Positions 26,290-33,730 of a stretch of DNA of 58,122 bases are shown piece after piece (the first letter of the stretch is position 1; each line of letters starts with the position of its first letter). The position numbers and the translations under genes are program-made. Origin of the DNA: an uncultured bacterium (GTDB lineage: Bacteria; Cyanobacteriota; Vampirovibrionia; Gastranaerophilales; Gastranaerophilaceae); assembly GCA_902464375.1 (NCBI GenBank), contig CABQIM010000003.1, forward strand, positions 1 through 58,122, written 5' to 3'. The notes under the pieces were generated by a model, which worked only from the letters and a program-made list of their open reading frames with translations, ran no database searches and was not told the DNA's origin.

Positions 26290-26376
26290 ATGAAATCATT
26301 ATTGGAAACAATAATAAAAGCCCTAGTTATACTAGAGCTTTTAGTTAGATTAATTCTAACAATCATCGAATTGTAG
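26290..26376 (+). CDS. 28-residue hydrophobic peptide, toxin-like, locus B
   Basis: The frame codes MKSLLETIIKALVILELL... ending in EL, a single amphipathic hydrophobic helix with alternating charges. The ILELLVRLI core aligns codon by codon with the locus A peptide. The ribosome site is weak (GGGTGG), and the long leader can fold, as is common for translationally repressed type I toxins. GTG at 26287 is an alternative start. A 14-bp stem-loop (about 26388-26418) after the stop could terminate its mRNA. A convergent RNA overlaps it. Confidence 0.5.
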   Translation: MKSLLETIIKALVILELLVRLILTIIEL

Positions 26377-26424
26377 GTATGAAGTGGAACTCTAAGGAAG
26401 TTACGTTTTCTTAGGGTTCCCCCT
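26310..26424 (-). ncRNA. Candidate antisense RNA, locus B
   Basis: A perfect minus-strand TTGACA (26456-26461) with AT-rich -10 candidates AATAAT (26433-26438) or TAATAT (26431-26436) predicts a start near 26424. The RNA begins with a long stem (GGAACCCTAAG paired with CTTAGAGTTCC) and can end at AAAAGCTCTAGT/ACTAGGGCTTTT (plus coordinates 26316-26342), followed by ATTATTGTTT. That stem has a G-U pair in this RNA but a C-A mismatch on the plus strand, favouring function in the minus-strand transcript. It overlaps the 3' half of the peptide frame. Confidence 0.55.
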
Positions 26425-26628
26425 ACATGTATATTATTTACGATTAAACTATCTTTGTCAATCTTTTACCATAGCGCATTGGATAATAAATCCACATAAT
26501 ATTTCTTATTATTGCTAAATTTAAACAACAACTTACTGAGTTAACATTTCTTAATAATAAACTTTACAAATTTGCCCTAATTGTAATTTTATGTTAAGTT
26601 TTGATTAGGACTAAAATGGTGAGGATTT

Positions 26629-27192
26629 ATGAAAAGTACAACACTAAGAAGATCAAATATTACCAGAGAAAAAGTTGCGATGATGGAAGCTCTAAACCGT
26701 TATAACAGAGCTCATCAAGATGAAGATTTTTATAGAACCCAAACTAAAAACAAAGAATTGGATGCTCTTTGGCAGTCTTTTGGTGTAAAAAGTCAGAAAA
26801 ACGAAAAAGCACCGCAGGTTTATTTCGTTACCGGCTTAATTGTTGGTGTTATTATCACTTTATTAATCACAACATTTGTAAGCTTATTAATTAATGTTTC
26901 TACTCCAAAAGAAGAAATGGTTGTTCCTGCTAAAAAACCTGCAGCAGCAACTTCAAGCAGATTTTCGTTTATTCCGGCTGATAATACTTCTTCTAAAAAA
27001 GCAGCAGAACCTGTTAGCTTGAATGAAGAATATGTTGTTAAAGAAGGTGATACTCTTGAAAGTATCGTTATCAGATTTTATGGTTCTTTTGACATGAACA
27101 AAGTAAACGCTATTCAGGAAGCTAACAAAATGGCTAATCCGAACGCGCTATCTATCGGTCAAAAATTAGTTATACCTTTGAATCAGCAGTAA
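26629..27192 (+). CDS. Membrane-anchored LysM-domain protein
   Basis: A 187-residue protein: an N-terminal cytoplasmic segment of about 60 residues, a membrane helix (about 65-92), a Pro/Ala/Ser linker and a C-terminal LysM domain (EEYVVKEGDTLESIVIRFYGSFDMNKVNAIQEANKM..., ending GQKLVIPL). LysM binds peptidoglycan glycans, so this is probably a wall-binding inner-membrane protein. GAGGA precedes the ATG. It lies 4 nt before radA. Confidence 0.85.
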   Translation: MKSTTLRRSNITREKVAMMEALNRYNRAHQDEDFYRTQTKNKELDALWQSFGVKSQKNEKAPQVYFVTGLIVGVIITLLITTFVSLLINVSTPKEEMVVPAKKPAAATSSRFSFIPADNTSSKKAAEPVSLNEEYVVKEGDTLESIVIRFYGSFDMNKVNAIQEANKMANPNALSIGQKLVIPLNQQ

Positions 27193-27196
27193 TCTT

Positions 27197-28570
27197 ATGG
27201 CAAAAGTTAAGTCTAAATATGTTTGTCAAAGCTGTGGCTATGAAACAGCCGGCTACTTAGGTAAATGTCCGGAATGTGGCAGCTGGGGAACTTTTGTCGA
27301 AGAAGTTGACGCTCCGATTTCTAAAAAAGAAACGGATATTTCAGTTGTCGACAAATTTCCGCCGATGCGTCTTGATGAAATTGAAATGAATTCTGAAATT
27401 CGAATGGAAACCAACATTTCAGAATTCGATAGAGTGCTTGGCGGTGGAATTGTTCAAGGTTCTTTAGTTCTGATTGCAGGTGACCCTGGGATTGGTAAAT
27501 CTACAATACTATTACAGACATCCGGTCAAGTATGCAGCAAAAACAAAAAGGTATTATATGTTTCTGCAGAAGAATCTGCCGGACAAATAAAACTTCGAGC
27601 TGAAAGACTCGGAGTCAAATCAGATAATTTATACATTTACCCCCAAACAAATCTTGAACTGGCTAGAAAACATATAGAAGAAATGATGCCGGATTTAGTT
27701 ATCATCGATAGTATTCAAGCGATTTACACATCTGCAATCCAGAGTTCTGCAGGAAGTGTTTCTCAAATTAGAGAGTGCTGTAATATTTTGATGCAAATTG
27801 CAAAAAGCCAAAATATTTCAATTATCGTAATCGGGCATGTAACAAAAGAGGGCAACATTGCCGGTCCAAAAGTTCTTGAACATATGGTAGATACTGTTAT
27901 TCAATTTGAAGGTGATAAGTATAAATCATACAGAATTTTACGTTCTATCAAAAACCGTTTTGGCAACACATCAGAAGTCGGAATTTTTGAGATGGGACAA
28001 AAAGGGCTAACAGAAGTCATAAATCCGAGCGAATTGTTCCTTAAAGAATATAACCAAACTCAAACTCCAGGGAGTACGATTATTGTAACAAGTGAAGGCA
28101 CAAGACCTTTGTTAGTTGAAATTCAGGCTCTTGTCGGTACAACTCCATACCCTGCGCCAAGACGTATTGCAAATGGCGTTGATACCGGACGTGTACTACA
28201 AATCCTTGCCGTTCTGGAAAAACGTATCGGTTTAAATCTTTCCAAACAAGATGTTTATGTCAATGTAATTGGTGGAATCGATGTTAATGAACCTGCTGCA
28301 GATTTGGGAATTGCGCTAGCTATTGTAACCTGCGTGAGAGATGTTGTTTTCGATTCGCATACCGCAATTGTCGGAGAAATTGGATTATCTGGCGAAATAA
28401 GAGCAGTTAATCATATCGAAAAACGTATAACAGAAGCTCAAAAATTAGGTTTCAAACGCATAATTATTCCTGCTGCAAATGAAGTTCAAGAAGAGATTCA
28501 AGGTATTGAAGTCGTTAAAGTAAAACGAATTCTTGAAGCAATAACACGCGGTATAGGTAATAAAGAATAA
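27197..28570 (+). CDS. radA: DNA repair protein RadA
   Basis: A 457-residue RadA/Sms of normal length, a helicase that promotes branch migration in recombinational repair. The N-terminal zinc finger uses C10, C13, C24 and C27; Walker A is GDPGIGKST; the RadA-specific KNRFG motif is present (IKNRFGNTSE); the C-terminal Lon-like domain includes NVIGGIDVNEPAADLGIALAI in part. No ribosome site is apparent; translation may be coupled to the LysM gene 4 nt upstream. Confidence 0.96.
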   Translation: MAKVKSKYVCQSCGYETAGYLGKCPECGSWGTFVEEVDAPISKKETDISVVDKFPPMRLDEIEMNSEIRMETNISEFDRVLGGGIVQGSLVLIAGDPGIGKSTILLQTSGQVCSKNKKVLYVSAEESAGQIKLRAERLGVKSDNLYIYPQTNLELARKHIEEMMPDLVIIDSIQAIYTSAIQSSAGSVSQIRECCNILMQIAKSQNISIIVIGHVTKEGNIAGPKVLEHMVDTVIQFEGDKYKSYRILRSIKNRFGNTSEVGIFEMGQKGLTEVINPSELFLKEYNQTQTPGSTIIVTSEGTRPLLVEIQALVGTTPYPAPRRIANGVDTGRVLQILAVLEKRIGLNLSKQDVYVNVIGGIDVNEPAADLGIALAIVTCVRDVVFDSHTAIVGEIGLSGEIRAVNHIEKRITEAQKLGFKRIIIPAANEVQEEIQGIEVVKVKRILEAITRGIGNKE

Positions 28571-28574
28571 ATGT

Positions 28575-28683
28575 AATAATAAAAAGCTAGCATTGGTACT
28601 TATCATCATAATGCTAGTTCTTATTTAGAACTCCAGAGGGTTAAAATATAAGTCAGTTCTCAGCTAACTTATAACCCGCTTGC
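28575..28683 (-). ncRNA. Candidate small RNA (locus C), orphan relative of the antisense RNAs
   Basis: Minus-strand TTGAAA (28713-28718), exactly 17 nt, TATAAT (28690-28695): a very good promoter with start near 28683. The RNA has a 5' stem GGGTTATAAGT/ACTTATA...AACCC (28638-28677) and ends at CTAGCAT/ATGCTAG (28587-28617) followed by CTTTTTATTATT. Opposite the terminator the plus strand reads LALVLIIIMLVLI-stop without a usable start codon, perhaps a lost peptide gene. The 28638-28677 stem followed by GCTTGCTTTTTTATT also looks like the radA terminator on the plus strand. Confidence 0.5.
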
Positions 28684-28736
28684 TTTTTTATTATAAAATA
28701 TATTTATACACTTTTCAAGTCTTATGAGGAAAAACA

Positions 28737-29549
28737 ATGATAATTGATTCACATACACATATCGGAAACTCTTTTTGGGGAAACTTTTCACCGGAATTTT
28801 TACTGGATATAATAGGCGATAGTGTAGATTTAGCAATTTGTTCTAATTTAGAAGGCATTGACAGCTTTACCCAAAAAGACGAGATTGCGTGTAATTTAGC
28901 GATGCTAAATATTGCCAAATATTATCCTCAAATAAAAGCTTTAGCCGTTTGCGAAGTTGATAGAACAGAAAACGGTGATAAAATAAGACAACTGCTGAGT
29001 GAACATCCTGAATTTATCGGACTTAAATTTCATCCTGAATTCACCAAATTACCTGCGGATTCGGAAAAATACGATGATTATTTAAAAATCGCACAAGAAT
29101 ACAAAAAACCTTGCCTTTATCATAGCGGACACACAAAATCTCGTTTTTCATCACCCAAACTGATTTATAAGAAGGCGCAAGAATTTCCAGATGTTCCAAT
29201 AATTCTTGGACATTTATCAACAGGACCAAGAAGTTCGCATGAAGAAGCTATTGATATAATGTTGGATTCTATTGAAAATGACAAAGCAACCTTGTACACT
29301 GATATTTCTTGGGTCGATATTGACGATACAATTTTATTAATAGAAAAATTAAAGAACACTAAAAAAGGGGATTACACGAGTCGTATAATGTGGGCATCTG
29401 ATGCTCCTGTTGGAGATTTTAATCAGAAAAAAGAAACGTACGAAAAGAATCTTCATACATTTATTCAAAAGATAAATGAGCATTTTAACGATAAAGAACT
29501 GCTTGATAATCTACTTTATAAAAATGCAATGAAATTATACAATCTCTAA
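28737..29549 (+). CDS. Amidohydrolase-family TIM-barrel metal hydrolase
   Basis: A 270-residue amidohydrolase (Amidohydro_2-like). Metal-site features are DSHTH at residues 4-8, GLKFHPEF, YHSGH, LGHLSTG and the late aspartate in MWASDAPVGDF. It is cytoplasmic, with no signal peptide. The substrate cannot be told from sequence; relatives include decarboxylases and hydrolases. A GAGGA site lies 7 nt before the ATG. Confidence 0.85.
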   Translation: MIIDSHTHIGNSFWGNFSPEFLLDIIGDSVDLAICSNLEGIDSFTQKDEIACNLAMLNIAKYYPQIKALAVCEVDRTENGDKIRQLLSEHPEFIGLKFHPEFTKLPADSEKYDDYLKIAQEYKKPCLYHSGHTKSRFSSPKLIYKKAQEFPDVPIILGHLSTGPRSSHEEAIDIMLDSIENDKATLYTDISWVDIDDTILLIEKLKNTKKGDYTSRIMWASDAPVGDFNQKKETYEKNLHTFIQKINEHFNDKELLDNLLYKNAMKLYNL

Positions 29550-29565
29550 AAAAGGATAAAAAAAA

Positions 29566-29590
29566 AGACCTTGTATAAAAACCAAGGCCT
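29566..29590 (-). terminator. Orphan minus-strand intrinsic terminator
   Basis: AGGCCTTG/CAAGGTCT stem (8 bp with one G-U) followed on the minus strand by eight or more T residues. On the plus strand the stem has an A-C mismatch and no T-run, so it is not a good terminator for the amidohydrolase gene. No minus-strand gene is seen in the 233 nt to its right, so an unannotated small RNA or antisense transcript may end here. Confidence 0.55.
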
Positions 29591-29782
29591 GTCCGTTTAA
29601 ATAAGAAGAGAGAGCTTTATGTTCTTTTTAAACAGCGTGAAGAAATTTTTTTGCTACTATTCTTGTCAAACATTTACAAAACGTTACATTTCCCGTTAAA
29701 AAAATTGTTTTTTTACTCTAGTTGCTTTGTTGCATTTTTTTCATATTTACGTTAAATTTTATCTCGATAAGAGGAGGGAATT

Positions 29783-30685
29783 GTGAAAAAAGGGCGCGCT
29801 ATAGGTACTGTAAATGGTATAATTGCAGCAACAAGCTATGGTACAAATCCTCTTTTTGCATTACCTTTATATATGCATGGAATTGGTGTAAATTCAGTTT
29901 TGTTTTACAGATATTCACTTGCTGTATTAATCTATTGGTTTTGGCTAAAATTCATCAAAAAAATTTCTCTTAAATTAAAAAAAACAGAAATTTTACCAAT
30001 GTTAATTTTGGGTTTATTTTTTTCTTTATCATCCTTGACTTTGTTTGAAGCTTTCAAATATATAGAAGCCGGAATTGCCTGCACAATATTGTTTATTTAT
30101 CCTGTTCTTGTAGCATTAATGATGACAATATTTTTCAAAGAAAAATTAACATCAATAGTTGTTGCTTCTATTGCGCTCACAAGCTGTGGAATTGTGCTGT
30201 TATACAACTGCAAAACCGGAGTTACATTAGACTTGCACGGCATAATGCTAGTTTTAGCCTCAGCTTTTTTATACGCATTCTATATCATCGGTGTAAAAAA
30301 CAATAAAACCGTAAAAAGCATAAATAGTGCAAAACTGAGTTTTTACGTTATGCTATTCGGACTCATTGTTTATATCATTAACCTAAAATTTTGTACAGAA
30401 TTACAAATTCCCGATAAACCATATCTGTGGCTCTTTACAATCGGGCTCGCAATTTTCCCTACAATAATATCTTTGGAAACAATAACAATTTCAATTAAAT
30501 TAATCGGCTCTACAAAAACAGCAGTATTAGGAGCGCTAGAGCCATTAACTGCAATATTTTTTGGAATTTTATTTTTCCATGAAACACTTACTCCTAGAAT
30601 TGTCTTAGGCATTATACTTATACTTTCTGGAGTAATATTAATCATTACCAAAAATAAACCGCAAATTAAAAATAAAAGGATTTAA
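29783..30685 (+). CDS. EamA/DMT-family transporter
   Basis: A 300-residue protein with ten predicted membrane helices in two EamA repeats, including EAFKYIEAGIACTILFIYPVLVALM in parts and the late ALEPLTAIFFGILFFHETLTP, hallmark of the drug/metabolite transporter superfamily. Substrate unknown. Start is GTG at 29783, supported by the strong GAGGAGGG site 5 nt before. TTGTCA...TACATT around 29665-29692 is a plausible promoter. It lies 2 nt before tag. Confidence 0.88.
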   Translation: MKKGRAIGTVNGIIAATSYGTNPLFALPLYMHGIGVNSVLFYRYSLAVLIYWFWLKFIKKISLKLKKTEILPMLILGLFFSLSSLTLFEAFKYIEAGIACTILFIYPVLVALMMTIFFKEKLTSIVVASIALTSCGIVLLYNCKTGVTLDLHGIMLVLASAFLYAFYIIGVKNNKTVKSINSAKLSFYVMLFGLIVYIINLKFCTELQIPDKPYLWLFTIGLAIFPTIISLETITISIKLIGSTKTAVLGALEPLTAIFFGILFFHETLTPRIVLGIILILSGVILIITKNKPQIKNKRI

Positions 30686-30687
30686 GT

Positions 30688-31230
30688 ATGACAAGATGCA
30701 GCTGGGTTGATGAAAAATCTGAAATATACATTAAATACCATGATGAAGAGTGGGGTGTTCCAAAATATAATGATAGGGATTTGTTTGAGCTTCTTATTTT
30801 AGAAGGATTTCAAGCCGGATTGTCTTGGATAACAGTTTTGAAGAAACGTGAAGCTTTTAGAAAAGCCTTTGACAATTTCGATGTAGAAAAGGTTGCCGAT
30901 TATTCTTCTGCTAAAATTGAAGAATTATTGAGTAACAAAGACATTATAAGAAGTAAAAATAAGATTGCGGCTGCAATAAATAATGCACAATGTTTTTTAA
31001 GAATACAAAAAGAATATGGAAGTTTTTCAAATTACATATGGAAATTTACAAAGGGTCGTGTTATAAAGAATAATGGTGAGGAAGTTCCTACTCAAACAAC
31101 ACTATCCGAAGTGATTTCCAAAGATTTAAAACAAAAAGAGATGAAATACGTAGGTGCAGTTATTATATATTCCTATCTGCAAGCGATTGGAATTGTTGAT
31201 GACCACGAAGTCGGATGCTTTAAATATTAA
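30688..31230 (+). CDS. tag: DNA-3-methyladenine glycosylase I
   Basis: A 180-residue Tag. It removes 3-methyladenine from alkylated DNA. The zinc ligands are in place: C4, H18, H173 and C177 (MTRCSW, YHDEEWG, DDHEVGC). The pocket region LILEGFQAGLSWITVLKKREAFRKAF is highly conserved. AAGGA precedes the ATG. Confidence 0.96.
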   Translation: MTRCSWVDEKSEIYIKYHDEEWGVPKYNDRDLFELLILEGFQAGLSWITVLKKREAFRKAFDNFDVEKVADYSSAKIEELLSNKDIIRSKNKIAAAINNAQCFLRIQKEYGSFSNYIWKFTKGRVIKNNGEEVPTQTTLSEVISKDLKQKEMKYVGAVIIYSYLQAIGIVDDHEVGCFKY

Positions 31231-31262
31231 TAATGCAAAGGTAAGACAAAGAGGTAATTATT

Positions 31263-31601
31263 ATGTTAAAAGTAGATTGCGCAACAAATAGAAGATATAT
31301 ACAAACAGAAAAATATTGGCAAGATCCGCATAACAAAAAAATGAGTGAGCTGGCAGATAAAATGATGGATACAAGAATGTCATTGAGTCGTGTTGTTCAG
31401 ATGAAACCACATGATTTTTTTCAACAAACAGACGGAACAGTAAAACCATTACCCAAAACAGGTCTTTTCAAGTTTTTAAAAGGCCCAGATTGTTTCGATA
31501 AAAGTTTTGTAGAATTCTTAAACAAAGAATATGTAAGTGTAAAAAAAGATATGCTAGAAGCCTCAGAATCAATTATTAAAAATATAATATCTAAAAAATA
31601 A
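31263..31601 (+). CDS. Hypothetical protein
   Basis: A 112-residue soluble basic protein of unknown family, helical, with a central PHDFFQQTDGTVKPLPKTG segment and Lys-rich end. No motif recognised. A GAGGT site precedes the ATG, 33 nt after tag, so it may be in the same transcript. The spacing and ribosome site support it being real. Confidence 0.6.
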   Translation: MLKVDCATNRRYIQTEKYWQDPHNKKMSELADKMMDTRMSLSRVVQMKPHDFFQQTDGTVKPLPKTGLFKFLKGPDCFDKSFVEFLNKEYVSVKKDMLEASESIIKNIISKK

Positions 31602-31763
31602 CCGTTACAAAGAAATGATTACAAAAATCAAGCATCAATGTCGTTTTTAAATTTTGTAAACAAAGTTGAAATGTTAAGTGTTTTTGTTGCTCATGTTTAC
31701 TTTTGTATGTGTTTTTGTTACGATTTTAGGGCAATATAGTAATTTTTATAGGGAGATAATAAA

Positions 31764-33539
31764 TTGAAAACCAGAATGAAATCTAACAATTGCGGAGAAC
31801 TTAATCTAAGCAATTTGAATGAAGAAGTAACATTATCCGGCTGGGTTTCTACAGTCAGAGATTTAGGCGGTATTTTGTTTATAGAACTTCGTGATAGAAG
31901 CGGATTTTTCCAGCTTGTAGCTAACCCTCAAATCAATCCGGAAGTTCACAAAGCTTTTGAAAAAGTTAGAAGTGAATATGTGATTATGGTAAAAGGTAAG
32001 ATTACAAAAAGACCTGAAGAAACATATAATGAAAAATATCCTACAGGTCAAGTTGAAATGTATCCGGAGTTTGTTGAAGTTTTAGCAGAATCAAAGGTGC
32101 TTCCTTTCATTCTTGGTGATGAAAATGTTTCAGAAGATATTAGACTAAAATACAGATATCTTGATATCAGAAACGAAAAAATGCTTCATAACTTAAAAAC
32201 AAGACACAACATTGTTCAAGCTGTTAGAAATTATTTGAACAATCAAGAATTTTTAGAAGTTGAAACACCTATATTGATTAAAACAACTCCGGAAGGTGCC
32301 AGAGATTATTTAGTTCCATCTCGTGTTCAACCTGGTAAATTCTTTGCACTTCCACAATCACCACAAATTTTCAAACAATTGTTGATGGTTGGCGGAATTG
32401 AAAAATATTATCAAATTGCGAAATGTTTCCGTGATGAAGACTTAAGAGCTGACAGACAGCCGGAATTTACACAAATTGATATGGAAATGTCATTTGTTGA
32501 ACAACCTGATGTAATCAAGATGGTTGAAGGTTTATTGGTTGATGCGTTTAAAGCTGCCGGTGTTGAAATCAAACCTCCGTTTATTCAAATGCCTTGGCAG
32601 GAAGCAATGGACAGATACGGTTCTGATAAGCCGGATACAAGATTTGGTTTAGAATTGTTTGATATCGGTGATATTATTCTTGAATCTAATTTTGAAATCG
32701 TAAAAAATACTCTTCAAAACGGTGGTATCGTAAGAGGTATAAGAATCCCTGGCGGTGCTAAATATTCTAGAAAAGATATTGATGATATTACAAAACTTGC
32801 TGTATCATTTGGTGCAAAAGCTTTAGCAAATATTATTTATAATGAAGATGGTACTGCAAAATCTCCTGTATTGAAATTCGTTACAGAAGAACAAGCAAAA
32901 GCTATTCAAGAAAGAGCTGGTGCTCAAGCCGGAGATATCATTTTCTTCGTAGCTGATAAACCAAAATTGGTTTATGACATCATGGGCAGATTAAGATTAC
33001 ATTTCGGTAAATCTTTGAACTTGATTGACGAAAACAAACACAACTTATTATGGGTTGTAGACTTCCCAATGTTTGAATGGTCAGATGAAGAAGGAAGATT
33101 TATGGCAATGCACCACCCATTCACATCTCCAAACTTAGAAGACTTAGACAAATTGGATAGCGGTGATTTGGGCAACGTTAAATCAATTGCTTATGATATC
33201 GTTTATAATGGTACTGAATTAGGCGGTGGTTCTGTTAGAATCCACTCTTCTGAAGTACAAAAGAAAATCTTCAAAGCATTAGGTTTGACAGAAGAAGAAG
33301 CAACTGAAAAATTTGGCTTCATGGTTAATGCTCTTCAATATGGTACTCCACCTCATGCAGGTTTAGCAATCGGTTTGGATAGATTGGTTGCATTGTTATG
33401 CAGAACAGATTCTATCCGTGACGTAATCGCATTCCCTAAGAATGCAAGTGCTAAGTGCTTGATGAGTGATGCTCCTGGTGAAGCTTCATTGCAACAAATG
33501 AGAGAACTACATATCAAGAGCACAGTTAAGAAAGATTAA
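31764..33539 (+). CDS. aspS: Aspartate-tRNA ligase
   Basis: A 591-residue bacterial-type AspRS: OB-fold anticodon domain (SGWVSTVRDLGGILFIELRDRSG), class II motif 2 (FRDEDLRADRQPEFTQIDME), the GAD insertion domain and motif 3 (GLAIGLDRLVALL). Charges tRNA-Asp, possibly also tRNA-Asn (not decidable here). The start is taken as TTG at 31764 since GGGAG lies 8 nt upstream; ATG at 31776 is an alternative. It ends at a very strong terminator. Confidence 0.95.
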   Translation: MKTRMKSNNCGELNLSNLNEEVTLSGWVSTVRDLGGILFIELRDRSGFFQLVANPQINPEVHKAFEKVRSEYVIMVKGKITKRPEETYNEKYPTGQVEMYPEFVEVLAESKVLPFILGDENVSEDIRLKYRYLDIRNEKMLHNLKTRHNIVQAVRNYLNNQEFLEVETPILIKTTPEGARDYLVPSRVQPGKFFALPQSPQIFKQLLMVGGIEKYYQIAKCFRDEDLRADRQPEFTQIDMEMSFVEQPDVIKMVEGLLVDAFKAAGVEIKPPFIQMPWQEAMDRYGSDKPDTRFGLELFDIGDIILESNFEIVKNTLQNGGIVRGIRIPGGAKYSRKDIDDITKLAVSFGAKALANIIYNEDGTAKSPVLKFVTEEQAKAIQERAGAQAGDIIFFVADKPKLVYDIMGRLRLHFGKSLNLIDENKHNLLWVVDFPMFEWSDEEGRFMAMHHPFTSPNLEDLDKLDSGDLGNVKSIAYDIVYNGTELGGGSVRIHSSEVQKKIFKALGLTEEEATEKFGFMVNALQYGTPPHAGLAIGLDRLVALLCRTDSIRDVIAFPKNASAKCLMSDAPGEASLQQMRELHIKSTVKKD

Positions 33540-33565
33540 TTGAGTTTTTTAAATTAATAATAAAA

Positions 33566-33595
33566 GACGGCGGGCATTTGCCCGCCGTCTTTTTT
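33566..33595 (+). terminator. aspS intrinsic terminator
   Basis: Ten-bp perfect GC-rich stem GACGGCGGGC/GCCCGCCGTC with loop ATTT, followed by TTTTTT. It lies 26 nt after the aspS stop. Confidence 0.97.
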
Positions 33596-33598
33596 CTA

Positions 33599-33713
33599 CC
33601 CTCGCCCCTTGTGGAAGAGCGGATTTTCGGTAGGGCGAAGCACAAAATGCGCTAGCCAATTACAATTCCAAAGTGCCGTCTTCGCGAAAAAATCTATGAT
33701 TTTCGTGCAATCC
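33599..33713 (+). repeat. Composite intergenic repeat R3, copy 1
   Basis: Order of blocks: CCCTCGCCCCTTGTGG, GCGCTAGCC, AGTGCCGTCTTCGCGA, AATCTATGATTTTCGTG, CAATCC. The same blocks in the same order occur at 46463-46559. The final part (GTCNTTGCGAG...GGCAATCC) resembles a palindromic repeat type seen in many bacteria. Confidence 0.7.
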
Positions 33714-33730
33714 AAACTTTTTACTTTAGT

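Noticed and set aside
26418..26452. Sequence near xer with ATGTATATTAT resembling the centre of a dif site
   Set aside because: Only the AT-rich centre matches, the flanking Xer arms do not, and the stretch is better explained as the -10 region of the locus B antisense promoter.
29619..29699. A 26-codon plus-strand frame (MFFLNSVKKFF...)
   Set aside because: Only a weak GAGAG site precedes it and the peptide resembles nothing else here; kept out for lack of support.
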